From: Candidatus Uhrbacteria bacterium
GTDB taxonomy: Bacteria > Patescibacteriota > Patescibacteriia > UBA9934 > GWF2-40-263
Direction of reading: 5' to 3'
DNA: 13,919 nt
Assembly: GCA_003511125.1 (NCBI GenBank)
Contig: DOJV01000013.1
Span: 1-13,919 of the forward strand
The position numbers were made by a program, and so were the translations under genes. The notes beneath the pieces were generated by a model. It was not told the DNA's origin and made no database searches. It saw only the letters and a program-made list of their open reading frames with translations. Positions 1 to 6,300 of this stretch are shown here, one piece after another; the stretch's first letter is position 1; the number at the start of each line of letters is the position of its first letter.

Positions 1-49
1 TTGGTACCTAGTATTAGATTCAATCAAGAACCTCACTCGGGCTATTTTT

Positions 50-78
50 ATTACATCACAAAATTTATTTTTTGTCAA
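50..78 (-). promoter_or_regulatory. Leftward sigma70-type promoter
   Basis: On the minus strand there is a perfect -35 hexamer TTGACA (73-78), a 17-base spacer and a -10 hexamer TGTAAT (50-55). This is the best-matching promoter in the window. It points out of the left edge, so it should drive a gene that starts before position 1. The predicted transcript start is near position 43. I see no coding start in the remaining 43 bases. Confidence 0.55.
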
Positions 79-98
79 TCATCGTCTGTGGAAAAAAC

Positions 99-716
99 TC
101 ACTTCCTCACCACATTCTCCACCGCCGCCCAAACACTCGGCGTATTCTTTGGCACCAAAATTACCACCTCATCACCCGGCTCGCCGTGGAAAAAGGAAAC
201 GCTGGCGGTGATTAATTTGTAAATCTGATCCTCGACCATGGCCACATGAATACTATTTGAAGCATCGAAAGCAAGCTTACCAACCAAACGAACGCGTTCG
301 ATTGGGCCAATTTGTTTAAACAAAAAAGTACCATCTTTTTTGATGGTTAGCTTTAACATGTCGCCCTCGACCAGCTTGGACTTAGAAGCATAATTCGGGG
401 CCACGGCATAGCTTTTGCCATCCGAGCCGATCATGGCCTGACCGTCGAAAACTCCTTCAATAACTCGAGCACCGGAAATATCTTCAAGGGTGTGCTCAGC
501 TTCTTTTTTGGAAGCCACGAGTTTGGCAAAATCAGTGTTGGCTTCTTCGATATTACCGCCGTCGAGTAATTCAATAACATTCCCCAAATTTTCGTGGAGT
601 TGTTTTAAAATCTTTTTAGCCAAAGCCAAACGCGGATCAGGCTCACCGCGCCGTGGAGCCTCGTCGGGCTCGAGTTCAAAAGTAAAATCTTCGTCAGAAA
701 ATTCTTCGTCAGACAT
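99..716 (-). CDS. Conserved hypothetical acidic protein with C-terminal beta-rich domain
   Basis: I do not know a function for this 205-aa protein. I recall the family from Parcubacteria-type genomes, sometimes mislabelled as ribosomal L7/L12. Residues 1-28 are strongly acidic (MSDEEFSDEDF) and probably disordered. Residues 29-80 are predicted to be helical or coiled coil. Residues 83-205 alternate short beta-like strands with glycine turns (VFDGQAMIGSDGKSYAV, GEPGDEVVILVPKN), as in a small barrel or duplicated beta fold. There is no signal peptide, membrane segment or obvious catalytic motif. The ATG follows the ATPase stop by 29 bp, so it is the last gene of a three-gene leftward operon. 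It ends with TGA, the only unambiguous UGA stop in the window. A soluble accessory role for the neighbouring membrane ATPase is inferred from position only. Confidence 0.85.
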   Translation of the reverse strand: MSDEEFSDEDFTFELEPDEAPRRGEPDPRLALAKKILKQLHENLGNVIELLDGGNIEEANTDFAKLVASKKEAEHTLEDISGARVIEGVFDGQAMIGSDGKSYAVAPNYASKSKLVEGDMLKLTIKKDGTFLFKQIGPIERVRLVGKLAFDASNSIHVAMVEDQIYKLITASVSFFHGEPGDEVVILVPKNTPSVWAAVENVVRK

Positions 717-745
717 ATTTGTTTTTGTTTTAGACCGACCACCAA

Positions 746-3334
746 CTACAGACCACCTTCAACCGGATTCAGCTCAATATCTGAGCCTTGGCCGATATTG
801 GCACGTTCCATAATCTCGGCGTTGACCAAGGCTTTATCGCGGCCGTATTTTAGACGCGAAAGTTCATAAATAGCTTTTTTCAATTCAGGATTTCCGCGTG
901 GTAGATTAGGATTAAAAGTTGAGAGTGTAAAAGGTTTAACCGCTGTATTCTCAACAATCATTTTGGCATACCAAGTGTATTTTTCTGAGTTAACCAAATC
1001 ATAGCCGGAAAAATACGGTTCGTAGATTTTTTGTAAAATCTCGGTGTCTTCTGGGCCAACACGAGCCACAAAAGTTGTACCAACGTTACCGAGCACAGCG
1101 TCGCGAACCTCGGCCTTGCCTTGGTTGTCAGTCAACTGGTTCAAATACTGGTGGGCCATAACCAGACACAGACGATATTTACGAGCTTCGGACAAAATTG
1201 TGGCAATGGAGTTGGTGACGAAGTTTTGAAATTCGTCGATATAGAGGTAGAAATCATTACGATCTGCTTCGGCCATGTTGGCACGGCCCATGGCCGCCAT
1301 CTGGAGTTTGGAAACCACAATCAAACCGAGTAAGTTGGCGTTGATTTCACCAACCATACCTTTTGACAGGTTAACCAAAAGAATTTTTTTCTTGTCCATG
1401 ATTTCCCGGAAATCGAAACTGCTGTGCGATTGACCAATGATATTTCGAACCATTTCGTTTTCCACAAAGCGACCAACTTTAGAAATCAAGTAACCAAGCA
1501 TTTCTGATTTGTGAAAATCAGAAGTCTTAGCCATTTCTTTTTCCCAAAAATTTCTGACCATCGGGTCTTTCAATTTAGCAATCCATTCATCGGCGTATTC
1601 TTGATCAGTAAACATGCGCGGAATTTCGGCAAGCGTTCCGGGATTTTCCGGATCGGCCATGAGCGTCAACATAACGTTGCGCATTTGGTGCTCGAACATT
1701 GGACCGATCATTGAAGGATCGGTAACCAACTTGTAGAAAATCGAGACCATTTCTTGGCAGACGAAATCTTTTTGATCTTCGGTTTTGGCTTCGAGCATGT
1801 TAAGACCAAGTGGGCGATCCATATCTGAGGGGCTAAAAACCACAACGTCGTCAACCCGTTCTTTAGGAATATTCCCGGCCACTTGATCGACTAAATCGCC
1901 GTGCGGATCGATAACACAAACACCATCACCACGCTTAATGTCTTGAATAATCATGCTGGCCATGAATTGAGATTTACCGGTACCAGACTTACCAATAAGA
2001 TACATGTGACGTTGACGGTCTTCTTTTTTGATCCAAGCCTCGGTTTTTTTGCCGCGATAAAAGTTGTTGCCGATAAAAAGATTGGTTGGCGCCGGCCCTG
2101 GCACATCAGACGGTGCCGGGCCACGGCGAGCGGCCATCCAGTGAATGTTCGGGGTTTCGGTAGTCGTTAAGGGTAAATGCCAAAGCGAAGCCATCTCTTC
2201 GGTATTCAACAAAACTTTATAACGCTCTTCAAAAGTTCGATAAATAAAACGCCGAATCATGCGAGTTTTGGAATAAGGGATAGCCTTGCCAAAAGCGTTG
2301 CCGAATTGAAAAATACTGTATTGCGAAAAAGCCCCAAAAATATTGCCCAAAATCACCTGAGCTCGAGCCGGATTGGGAGCAGAAACAATCAATCTGATAT
2401 TAGCGTCCATTCCGGCTTTGCTGGCCTTTCCCTCAATACCTTTGATAGCTTCTTCGGTCAAAGACGACAAACGCCAAGAGCCAGAAGAATCTTGCGGCGG
2501 TTTTTGATCGCTTTTCATAAAAGAAAAGAAACCTTCTTTGTTTTTACCAGAAGCGTGGCCGGCCATGGCTTGTTCAATAGTAGCTCCGCCTTGCATACGT
2601 TTGGCTATGGCCAAACCTTTTTTATTCCAAGACGTTTTAGATGAACGCAATACAATTTGAATTACCGCACCATCGGTTTCTTCTAATTTTGAAAGTGTAT
2701 TAGTGATGCCGTTTAAAGGATCGTTTTCAAGCTTTTGATAAGTTTTGATGGGAAAACCGCTGGGCCGTTTGAGCGTTAAATACATGCCCAAAACCGTGCT
2801 GTTAGGCTTGAAAATATTATAATCTTCGATACCTTCAATGTGAGCGTCCGGGTAAACCGAAGAAAGCTGTTCTTCAAAACCGGCCTGCATTTTTTTGGGC
2901 ACCACGACATAAAAATAAATCAGCCGGTCTTTAGCGACAATCTCAAAAGAAATTTCATCGGTTCGACCAAAAAGCCAAGCCACCGGACCTTTTTGACGCT
3001 TTCGGCCGCCAATATTAGAAAACAAAACTTCGGCCGTGGCGATTAACTGGCGCAATTGTTCGACAGTAGTTTCTTTAGTGGCTTCTTCGGCGCGCTTAAA
3101 TTTTGGAACAGCAATCCGCAAAACCGCTAACCCGGCTCCGCCGTGTCGCCCTTTGGTGCGGCGCAACAAAAAGAAACGAGCAATGCAGAGTAAAACAAAA
3201 ACCGCGCCACCGAAGACCAGAAAATAGGCAGAAATCGTGGCAAAAAAAAGATCTTGACTCAAACCCCCGGCCGAAGCCGCGGCCGGCACGCTTTGTTCGA
3301 CAACAAAGGCCGCCGGAAAAATTGGTAGAAACAT
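746..3334 (-). CDS. Membrane-anchored TraG/VirD4-like type IV secretion-type ATPase
   Basis: This 862-aa P-loop ATPase belongs to the TraG/VirD4/HerA-like class, whose members move DNA or protein substrates through envelope complexes. One strong membrane segment lies at about residues 34-56, followed by Arg/Lys, placing the bulk in the cytoplasm. Residues 80-430 form a lineage-specific N-terminal region. The motor domain has Walker A GKSGTGKS (448-455), a DPHGD strand (476-480), Walker B with catalytic Glu in DFYLYIDEF (694-702) and a sensor-like MAHQ (726-729). The motif EDRQRHMYLIGKSGTGKS is typical of the TraG-like proteins I recall from CPR bacteria. It sits 4 bp after an upstream helical protein and 29 bp before an acidic one, so the three are probably co-transcribed. 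No relaxase, VirB4 or pilin gene is visible, so a role in conjugation, DNA uptake or another export system cannot be assigned. Confidence 0.9.
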   Translation of the reverse strand: MFLPIFPAAFVVEQSVPAAASAGGLSQDLFFATISAYFLVFGGAVFVLLCIARFFLLRRTKGRHGGAGLAVLRIAVPKFKRAEEATKETTVEQLRQLIATAEVLFSNIGGRKRQKGPVAWLFGRTDEISFEIVAKDRLIYFYVVVPKKMQAGFEEQLSSVYPDAHIEGIEDYNIFKPNSTVLGMYLTLKRPSGFPIKTYQKLENDPLNGITNTLSKLEETDGAVIQIVLRSSKTSWNKKGLAIAKRMQGGATIEQAMAGHASGKNKEGFFSFMKSDQKPPQDSSGSWRLSSLTEEAIKGIEGKASKAGMDANIRLIVSAPNPARAQVILGNIFGAFSQYSIFQFGNAFGKAIPYSKTRMIRRFIYRTFEERYKVLLNTEEMASLWHLPLTTTETPNIHWMAARRGPAPSDVPGPAPTNLFIGNNFYRGKKTEAWIKKEDRQRHMYLIGKSGTGKSQFMASMIIQDIKRGDGVCVIDPHGDLVDQVAGNIPKERVDDVVVFSPSDMDRPLGLNMLEAKTEDQKDFVCQEMVSIFYKLVTDPSMIGPMFEHQMRNVMLTLMADPENPGTLAEIPRMFTDQEYADEWIAKLKDPMVRNFWEKEMAKTSDFHKSEMLGYLISKVGRFVENEMVRNIIGQSHSSFDFREIMDKKKILLVNLSKGMVGEINANLLGLIVVSKLQMAAMGRANMAEADRNDFYLYIDEFQNFVTNSIATILSEARKYRLCLVMAHQYLNQLTDNQGKAEVRDAVLGNVGTTFVARVGPEDTEILQKIYEPYFSGYDLVNSEKYTWYAKMIVENTAVKPFTLSTFNPNLPRGNPELKKAIYELSRLKYGRDKALVNAEIMERANIGQGSDIELNPVEGGL

Positions 3335-3338
3335 GTTT

Positions 3339-3899
3339 TTATAATTTTCCTTCTTGCCGAAAATCTTCGGAGGAAAGAAGGATTTTGTCTGTTTTTATTT
3401 TTGCTTCCTTTTCTAGGAAAAATTTGTTGACCCCGGGAACCATCCGCAACCAGTCAATAATGAGTGAAACGATTTTTCTAATATTGATTTTGGTGGAATT
3501 TAAAATCTCGCGAATTTTTGAAGCGGTTTCCTCGCCCTTCTCGCGAAAAGCTTCTTGTTGTTCGGGATTCATGTCCAAAAACAAGTCCGTTAAATCCTCG
3601 GACAAAATATTTTCGATGGTTTTCTCGAGTTCGTCTTTAACCTCGGGTTCGACCACAGGCGCGGCTGCAGCTTGAGGAACGGACGATGGTGGAGTAACCT
3701 CGGCCGGCGTTGGCGCGGCCTCGACACTTTCCCCGGCTGGCGGGCCAATGACTTCGGCCGTGGTCGACGTTTTTTCCAAAACCGGCACCGGAGCCAACTC
3801 AGGTGCTTTTGAAGGAATTTCTTTAGATTCAGTAACTTCTTGAACGACTTCTTTCAAGTCTTTCTTTCCAAGTAAGGCCATACGAGAATATTTTAGCAT
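3339..3899 (-). CDS. Pro/Ala-linker helical protein, conserved hypothetical (ATPase operon)
   Basis: This protein has 186 aa from the longest frame. Residues 1-27 are charged and helical. Residues 28-86 are a low-complexity Pro/Ala/Val/Glu linker. Residues 87-178 are predicted to be helical (EKTIENILSEDLTDLFLDM, then AFREKGEETASKI, then IPGVNKFFLEKEAKIKTDKI). I recall this C-terminal domain from Parcubacteria hypothetical proteins but know no function. There is no signal peptide or clear membrane span; the hydrophobic stretch at about 139-156 (INIRKIVSLIIDWLRMVP) is short and could be amphipathic. Only 4 bp separate its TAA from the ATPase ATG, so it is the first gene of that operon. The start is uncertain: Met7 (ATG at 3879-3881) may be the true one, because an extended -10 element overlaps the first codons. 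The linker suggests a flexible tether or adaptor for the ATPase; this is inference. Confidence 0.8.
   Translation of the reverse strand: MLKYSRMALLGKKDLKEVVQEVTESKEIPSKAPELAPVPVLEKTSTTAEVIGPPAGESVEAAPTPAEVTPPSSVPQAAAAPVVEPEVKDELEKTIENILSEDLTDLFLDMNPEQQEAFREKGEETASKIREILNSTKINIRKIVSLIIDWLRMVPGVNKFFLEKEAKIKTDKILLSSEDFRQEGKL
3890..3898 (-). promoter_or_regulatory. Possible extended -10 promoter, leaderless start at 3881
   Basis: The minus strand reads TGCTAAAAT, which fits an extended -10 element (TG-n-TAAAAT). It ends 8 bases before the ATG at 3881, so the transcript would begin at or near that ATG. No good -35 hexamer is present. If real, it makes the in-frame Met at 3899 unusable and shortens the protein by six residues. 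Confidence 0.3.
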
Positions 3900-4019
3900 G
3901 TTTTTGAAAGTACGGAAATGAAAAAGACAAGATGGGGAAAAATTTTGATTAAAAAAACTAAAGTTTGCTGGTTTTCTTTTACAACGTTATTTTTCAACCA
4001 CCCCCCTTTTTTAACGAGT

Positions 4020-4122
4020 ATTCTGAGCGGCGCACGCCGCGCCTGCCATAGCTTGCCGCGAGCGACGGCGGGAAGAATCTAATTTGTAACAAGATTTAGA
4101 TCCTTCACGCGCCGCTCAGGAT
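4020..4122. repeat. Imperfect long inverted repeat, MITE- or REP-like
   Basis: The outer arms are ATTCTGAGCGGCGC (4020-4033) and GCGCCGCTCAGGAT (4109-4122), pairing at 13 of 14 positions. The inner arms are GAAGAATCTAA (4072-4082) and TTAGATCCTTC (4096-4106), pairing at 10 of 11. The loop is 13 bases. The left arm carries an extra GC-rich block (about 4034-4071) with its own short stem (CGCCG at 4035-4039, CGGCG at 4066-4070). The unit resembles dispersed 'TTCTGAGCG...GAAGAATC' palindromes that I recall from many bacterial genomes. It is much more GC-rich than its flanks. Confidence 0.7.
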
Positions 4123-4189
4123 GAAAGATAGGGTGACAGCAAAGACTATAAAATTTTGAAAATTATTTTGAAAATACAAGAAAGGACGA

Positions 4190-4223
4190 TTCCACAAATA
4201 ACACGATCGTGTTATTTGTGGAA
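4190..4223. repeat. Perfect 34-bp palindrome downstream of cysS
   Basis: The 17-base half-site is TTCCACAAATAACACGA, followed by its exact reverse complement with no spacer. It begins 17 bp past the cysS stop. As RNA it would form a stem of about 15 bp with a 4-base GATC loop. In the cysS direction it is followed by TCGTCCTTTCTTG, a weak T-tract, so it could be the cysS terminator. The perfect two-fold symmetry would also suit a dimeric DNA-binding protein. Confidence 0.75.
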
Positions 4224-4239
4224 ATAACTTTATAACTAA

Positions 4240-5616
4240 TTATTTCCCCTTCACCTTCTGCCCCTCACTCGAATCTTCGACTACAAAACCAAGTTCCTCA
4301 ATCTTGTCACGCAAGCGATCCGACTCGGACCAGTTCTTCTCGGCACGAGCGATTTCACGGACTTTTAAAAGTTCGGCAACCTCGGCTGGAATTTCAATTT
4401 TTTTTCCGATGTATTTTTCTAGTTCAAGCCCGAAAATTTTGTCGAACTCGATTAGAGTACCGGCTTTAGTGGCCGAAACACACTTCTCGTCGCCAACCAT
4501 TTCCCACATAATTGCCAAAGCCTGCGGGGTGTTCAAATCATCGCGAACCGCCTCAAGAAAGCGTTTTCCGTAATCTTCACAAATTTCTTCGCTCGGAGTC
4601 TCCCAACCACGAACAATCTCACGGAGTTTATCTAGAGCATTCTGCGCAGCCTGTGCGGCTTCAAAAGTAAAATTGAGTTTGGCACGATAGTGAGCGCCGA
4701 GACAAAACAAACGAAAAGCCAAAGGCTCAATACCCTTCTCTCGCAACTCAGAAATTGTGTAAACATTGCCGAGCGACTTGCTCATTTTTCCGCCATCGAC
4801 CATAAGAAAAGCGTTGTGCATCCAAACATTAGCCTCGAGCACACCGTCGGCGCCTTGAGTTTGGGCAATCTCGTTTTCGTGATGAACAGCAATGTGATCC
4901 TCGCCGCCGGTATGAATATCAAAAGGCACGCTGAGGTATTTTTTCGACATGGCCGAGCATTCCAAATGCCAACCCGGAAAACCAACTCCCCACGGCGACT
5001 CCCATTCCATTTCCCGCTTGGAATCAGCCGGCGAAAACTTCCAAAGGGCAAAATCCGAAGCATTTTTCTTTTCGCCCATTTCGACACGAACGCCGGCTTG
5101 TTTTTCTTCGGTTTTTTGGCCGGAAAGGCGACCGTAATTTTCCAATTTGGAAGTATCAAAATAAATACCATCGCTCGTGCGATAAGTAAAACCGTTAGTT
5201 TCGAGTTTTTTAACCATTTCGATTTGTTCGGCAATGTGCTCAGTAGCTCGCGGGTAAACCGAAGCTCGCTGAATATTCAAAAGATCAGAATCGATCAAAA
5301 ATTTTTCTTCATAAAAACGAGCAACATCAAAAGCTGATTTCCCTTCCCGACGCATCGCCACAAGCATTTTGTCCTCGCCTTCATCGCCGTCACCAACCAA
5401 ATGACCGACGTCGGTAATGTTAACAACTTGAGTCACCTCAAACCCACTCTGCTCGAGAGTTCGGCGAAGAGTGTCGGAAAAAATATAAGAGCGCCAGTTG
5501 CCGATGTGGGCAAACCAATAAACCGTCGGGCCACAGTTATAAAGACCAATGTGACCGGCTTTAATTGGTTTCAGTTCCTCTTTTTGGCGAGTTAGGGCGT
5601 TGTAGAGATAAAACAT
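4240..5616 (-). CDS. cysS: Cysteinyl-tRNA synthetase
   Basis: CysRS charges tRNA-Cys with cysteine using ATP, in the cytoplasm. At 458 aa it has normal family length. The class I signature HIGN is at 37-40 and KMSKS at 277-281. The zinc ligands by family comparison are Cys28 (in YNCGPTVY), Cys220 (GWHLECSAMS), His245 and Glu249 (in HHENE). The anticodon-binding region is C-terminal and includes the NWSESDRLRD motif (428-437), usual for CysRS. The ATG gives the canonical N-terminus with MFYLYNALTRQKEEL. There is no Shine-Dalgarno sequence; the start is preceded by AATATTAATTT. The gene appears monocistronic, with 231 bp upstream containing a hairpin and a TATAAT box, and a palindrome downstream. 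All catalytic elements are intact, so activity is expected. Confidence 0.98.
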   Translation of the reverse strand: MFYLYNALTRQKEELKPIKAGHIGLYNCGPTVYWFAHIGNWRSYIFSDTLRRTLEQSGFEVTQVVNITDVGHLVGDGDEGEDKMLVAMRREGKSAFDVARFYEEKFLIDSDLLNIQRASVYPRATEHIAEQIEMVKKLETNGFTYRTSDGIYFDTSKLENYGRLSGQKTEEKQAGVRVEMGEKKNASDFALWKFSPADSKREMEWESPWGVGFPGWHLECSAMSKKYLSVPFDIHTGGEDHIAVHHENEIAQTQGADGVLEANVWMHNAFLMVDGGKMSKSLGNVYTISELREKGIEPLAFRLFCLGAHYRAKLNFTFEAAQAAQNALDKLREIVRGWETPSEEICEDYGKRFLEAVRDDLNTPQALAIMWEMVGDEKCVSATKAGTLIEFDKIFGLELEKYIGKKIEIPAEVAELLKVREIARAEKNWSESDRLRDKIEELGFVVEDSSEGQKVKGK

Positions 5617-5653
5617 AAATTAATATTTGATGAAAACTTTATATTATTGTATT

Positions 5654-5659
5654 ATTATA
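5654..5659 (-). promoter_or_regulatory. Possible -10 element for cysS
   Basis: A perfect TATAAT on the minus strand lies 37 bases before the cysS ATG. No good -35 hexamer is found 16-18 bases upstream. A second reading, TTGGTG then 17 bases then TAATAT, begins about 10 bases upstream and overlaps it. The surrounding sequence is A/T-rich, so chance matches are likely. Confidence 0.3.
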
Positions 5660-5678
5660 CTATCACCAATGGAAAGAT

Positions 5679-5719
5679 AGCCCTACAAGGTCCCGTCCTT
5701 GCGGGGCTCTTTCTTTTTA
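5679..5719 (+). terminator. Terminator-like hairpin upstream of cysS
   Basis: The arms are AGCCCTACAAGG (5679-5690) and CCTTGCGGGGCT (5697-5708), which pair with one mismatch and one G-T wobble around a 6-base loop. On the plus strand it is followed by CTTTCTTTTTA, a fair T-tract. No plus-strand gene ends here. Read leftward it lies beyond the RNase H-like gene and just before the cysS -10, so it could end that transcript or shape the cysS leader. The tail on that strand (ATCTTTCC) is weak. Confidence 0.45.
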
Positions 5720-5777
5720 TAAGACAATCGTGGTTCTAAATCGTTCATATATCTTAGAAACGGCTTGAAAATTTTCC

Positions 5778-5799
5778 ATTTTAATAAAATTTTAATAAA
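5778..5799. repeat. Tandem 11-bp direct repeat
   Basis: ATTTTAATAAA occurs twice in perfect tandem (5778-5788 and 5789-5799) in the A/T-rich gap after the RNase H-like gene. It is probably simple-sequence slippage; no role is evident. Confidence 0.6.
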
Positions 5800-5847
5800 G
5801 CTGAAAAATTTAAACGATAGCGTAATTATTCTTCTTTGGAATCATAA

Positions 5848-6264
5848 CTAAATATTTTCATCGATCACCTCGTTAACCAACGCGTCGGCTTCTTTATTTT
5901 TCTCTCGAAAAATATGGCGAGCATTGAATTTTTTGAAGGCTTGAGACAAATTATAAACCTCGAGAAATTTCTTGGCGAGTTCGGGATTTTTAACGCGATA
6001 TTCGCCGCGGATTTGTTTGACAGCCAATTCAGAATCCATAACCAACTCAACCTCCTCGGCGCCGAGGCGTTTGGCTTCTTCGAGACCAATGATGATGGCG
6101 TCGTATTCGGCCTGATTATTGGTAGCGTGCGGAAAGAATTTTTTTACGGTCGAGACGGTTTCTTCGACACCCTTGTCGAGCGATTTTATGACCGCACCAG
6201 AGCCGGCCGGGCCGGGATTGCCGCGAGCGCCACCGTCGGTATAGATGCGAACAGATTTAAACAT
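5848..6264 (-). CDS. RNase HI-like protein (RVT_3-type RNase H fold)
   Basis: RNase H-fold enzymes cut the RNA strand of RNA-DNA hybrids using two metal ions. This 138-aa protein is compact and typical of the short 'reverse transcriptase-like' branch. The four acidic positions are present: Asp10 in YTDGGARGNPGPAG, Glu53 in NNQAEYDA, Asp77 in VMDSELAVKQI and Asp127 in REKNKEADALVNEVID. The C-terminal helix with ADALVN is characteristic. No hybrid-binding domain, signal or membrane segment is visible. The gene lies 36 bp downstream of the methyltransferase-kinase-like gene on the same strand, so it is probably co-transcribed. No Shine-Dalgarno sequence precedes the ATG (TTCTTTGTGTT). The exact paralogue cannot be settled from sequence alone, so I give no gene symbol. 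Confidence 0.93.
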   Translation of the reverse strand: MFKSVRIYTDGGARGNPGPAGSGAVIKSLDKGVEETVSTVKKFFPHATNNQAEYDAIIIGLEEAKRLGAEEVELVMDSELAVKQIRGEYRVKNPELAKKFLEVYNLSQAFKKFNARHIFREKNKEADALVNEVIDENI

Positions 6265-6300
6265 AACACAAAGAATTTTATCACGAATAGATGACGAAAA

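Larger units (their letters stand above)
3900..4239. other. 340-bp intergenic region between the ATPase operon and cysS
   Basis: I see no convincing gene here. The region holds a long imperfect inverted repeat (4020-4122) and a perfect palindrome (4190-4223), annotated separately. The remainder is A/T-rich, with a run of Cs followed by Ts near 4001-4012. It lies upstream of the ATPase operon and downstream of cysS, so the cysS transcript must end here and the operon's promoter should lie near 3890-4019. Confidence 0.7.

Noticed and set aside
1..222. Plus-strand open frame at the left edge
   Set aside because: Most of it is antisense to the conserved acidic protein gene and it shows no family features.
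2177..2644. 155-codon plus-strand frame inside the ATPase gene
   Set aside because: It is a shadow of a well-supported ATPase coding sequence; its composition shows no domain.
4690..5337. 215-codon plus-strand frame opposite cysS
   Set aside because: cysS carries all catalytic motifs over this stretch; the antisense frame has no recognisable domain.
5778..5799. Tandem 11-bp repeat as an iteron or regulatory site
   Set aside because: Only two units of very A/T-rich sequence; slippage is the simplest explanation.
5914..6294. 126-codon plus-strand frame opposite the RNase H-like gene
   Set aside because: The RNase H-like gene on the minus strand has its full active site here, so this frame is a shadow.
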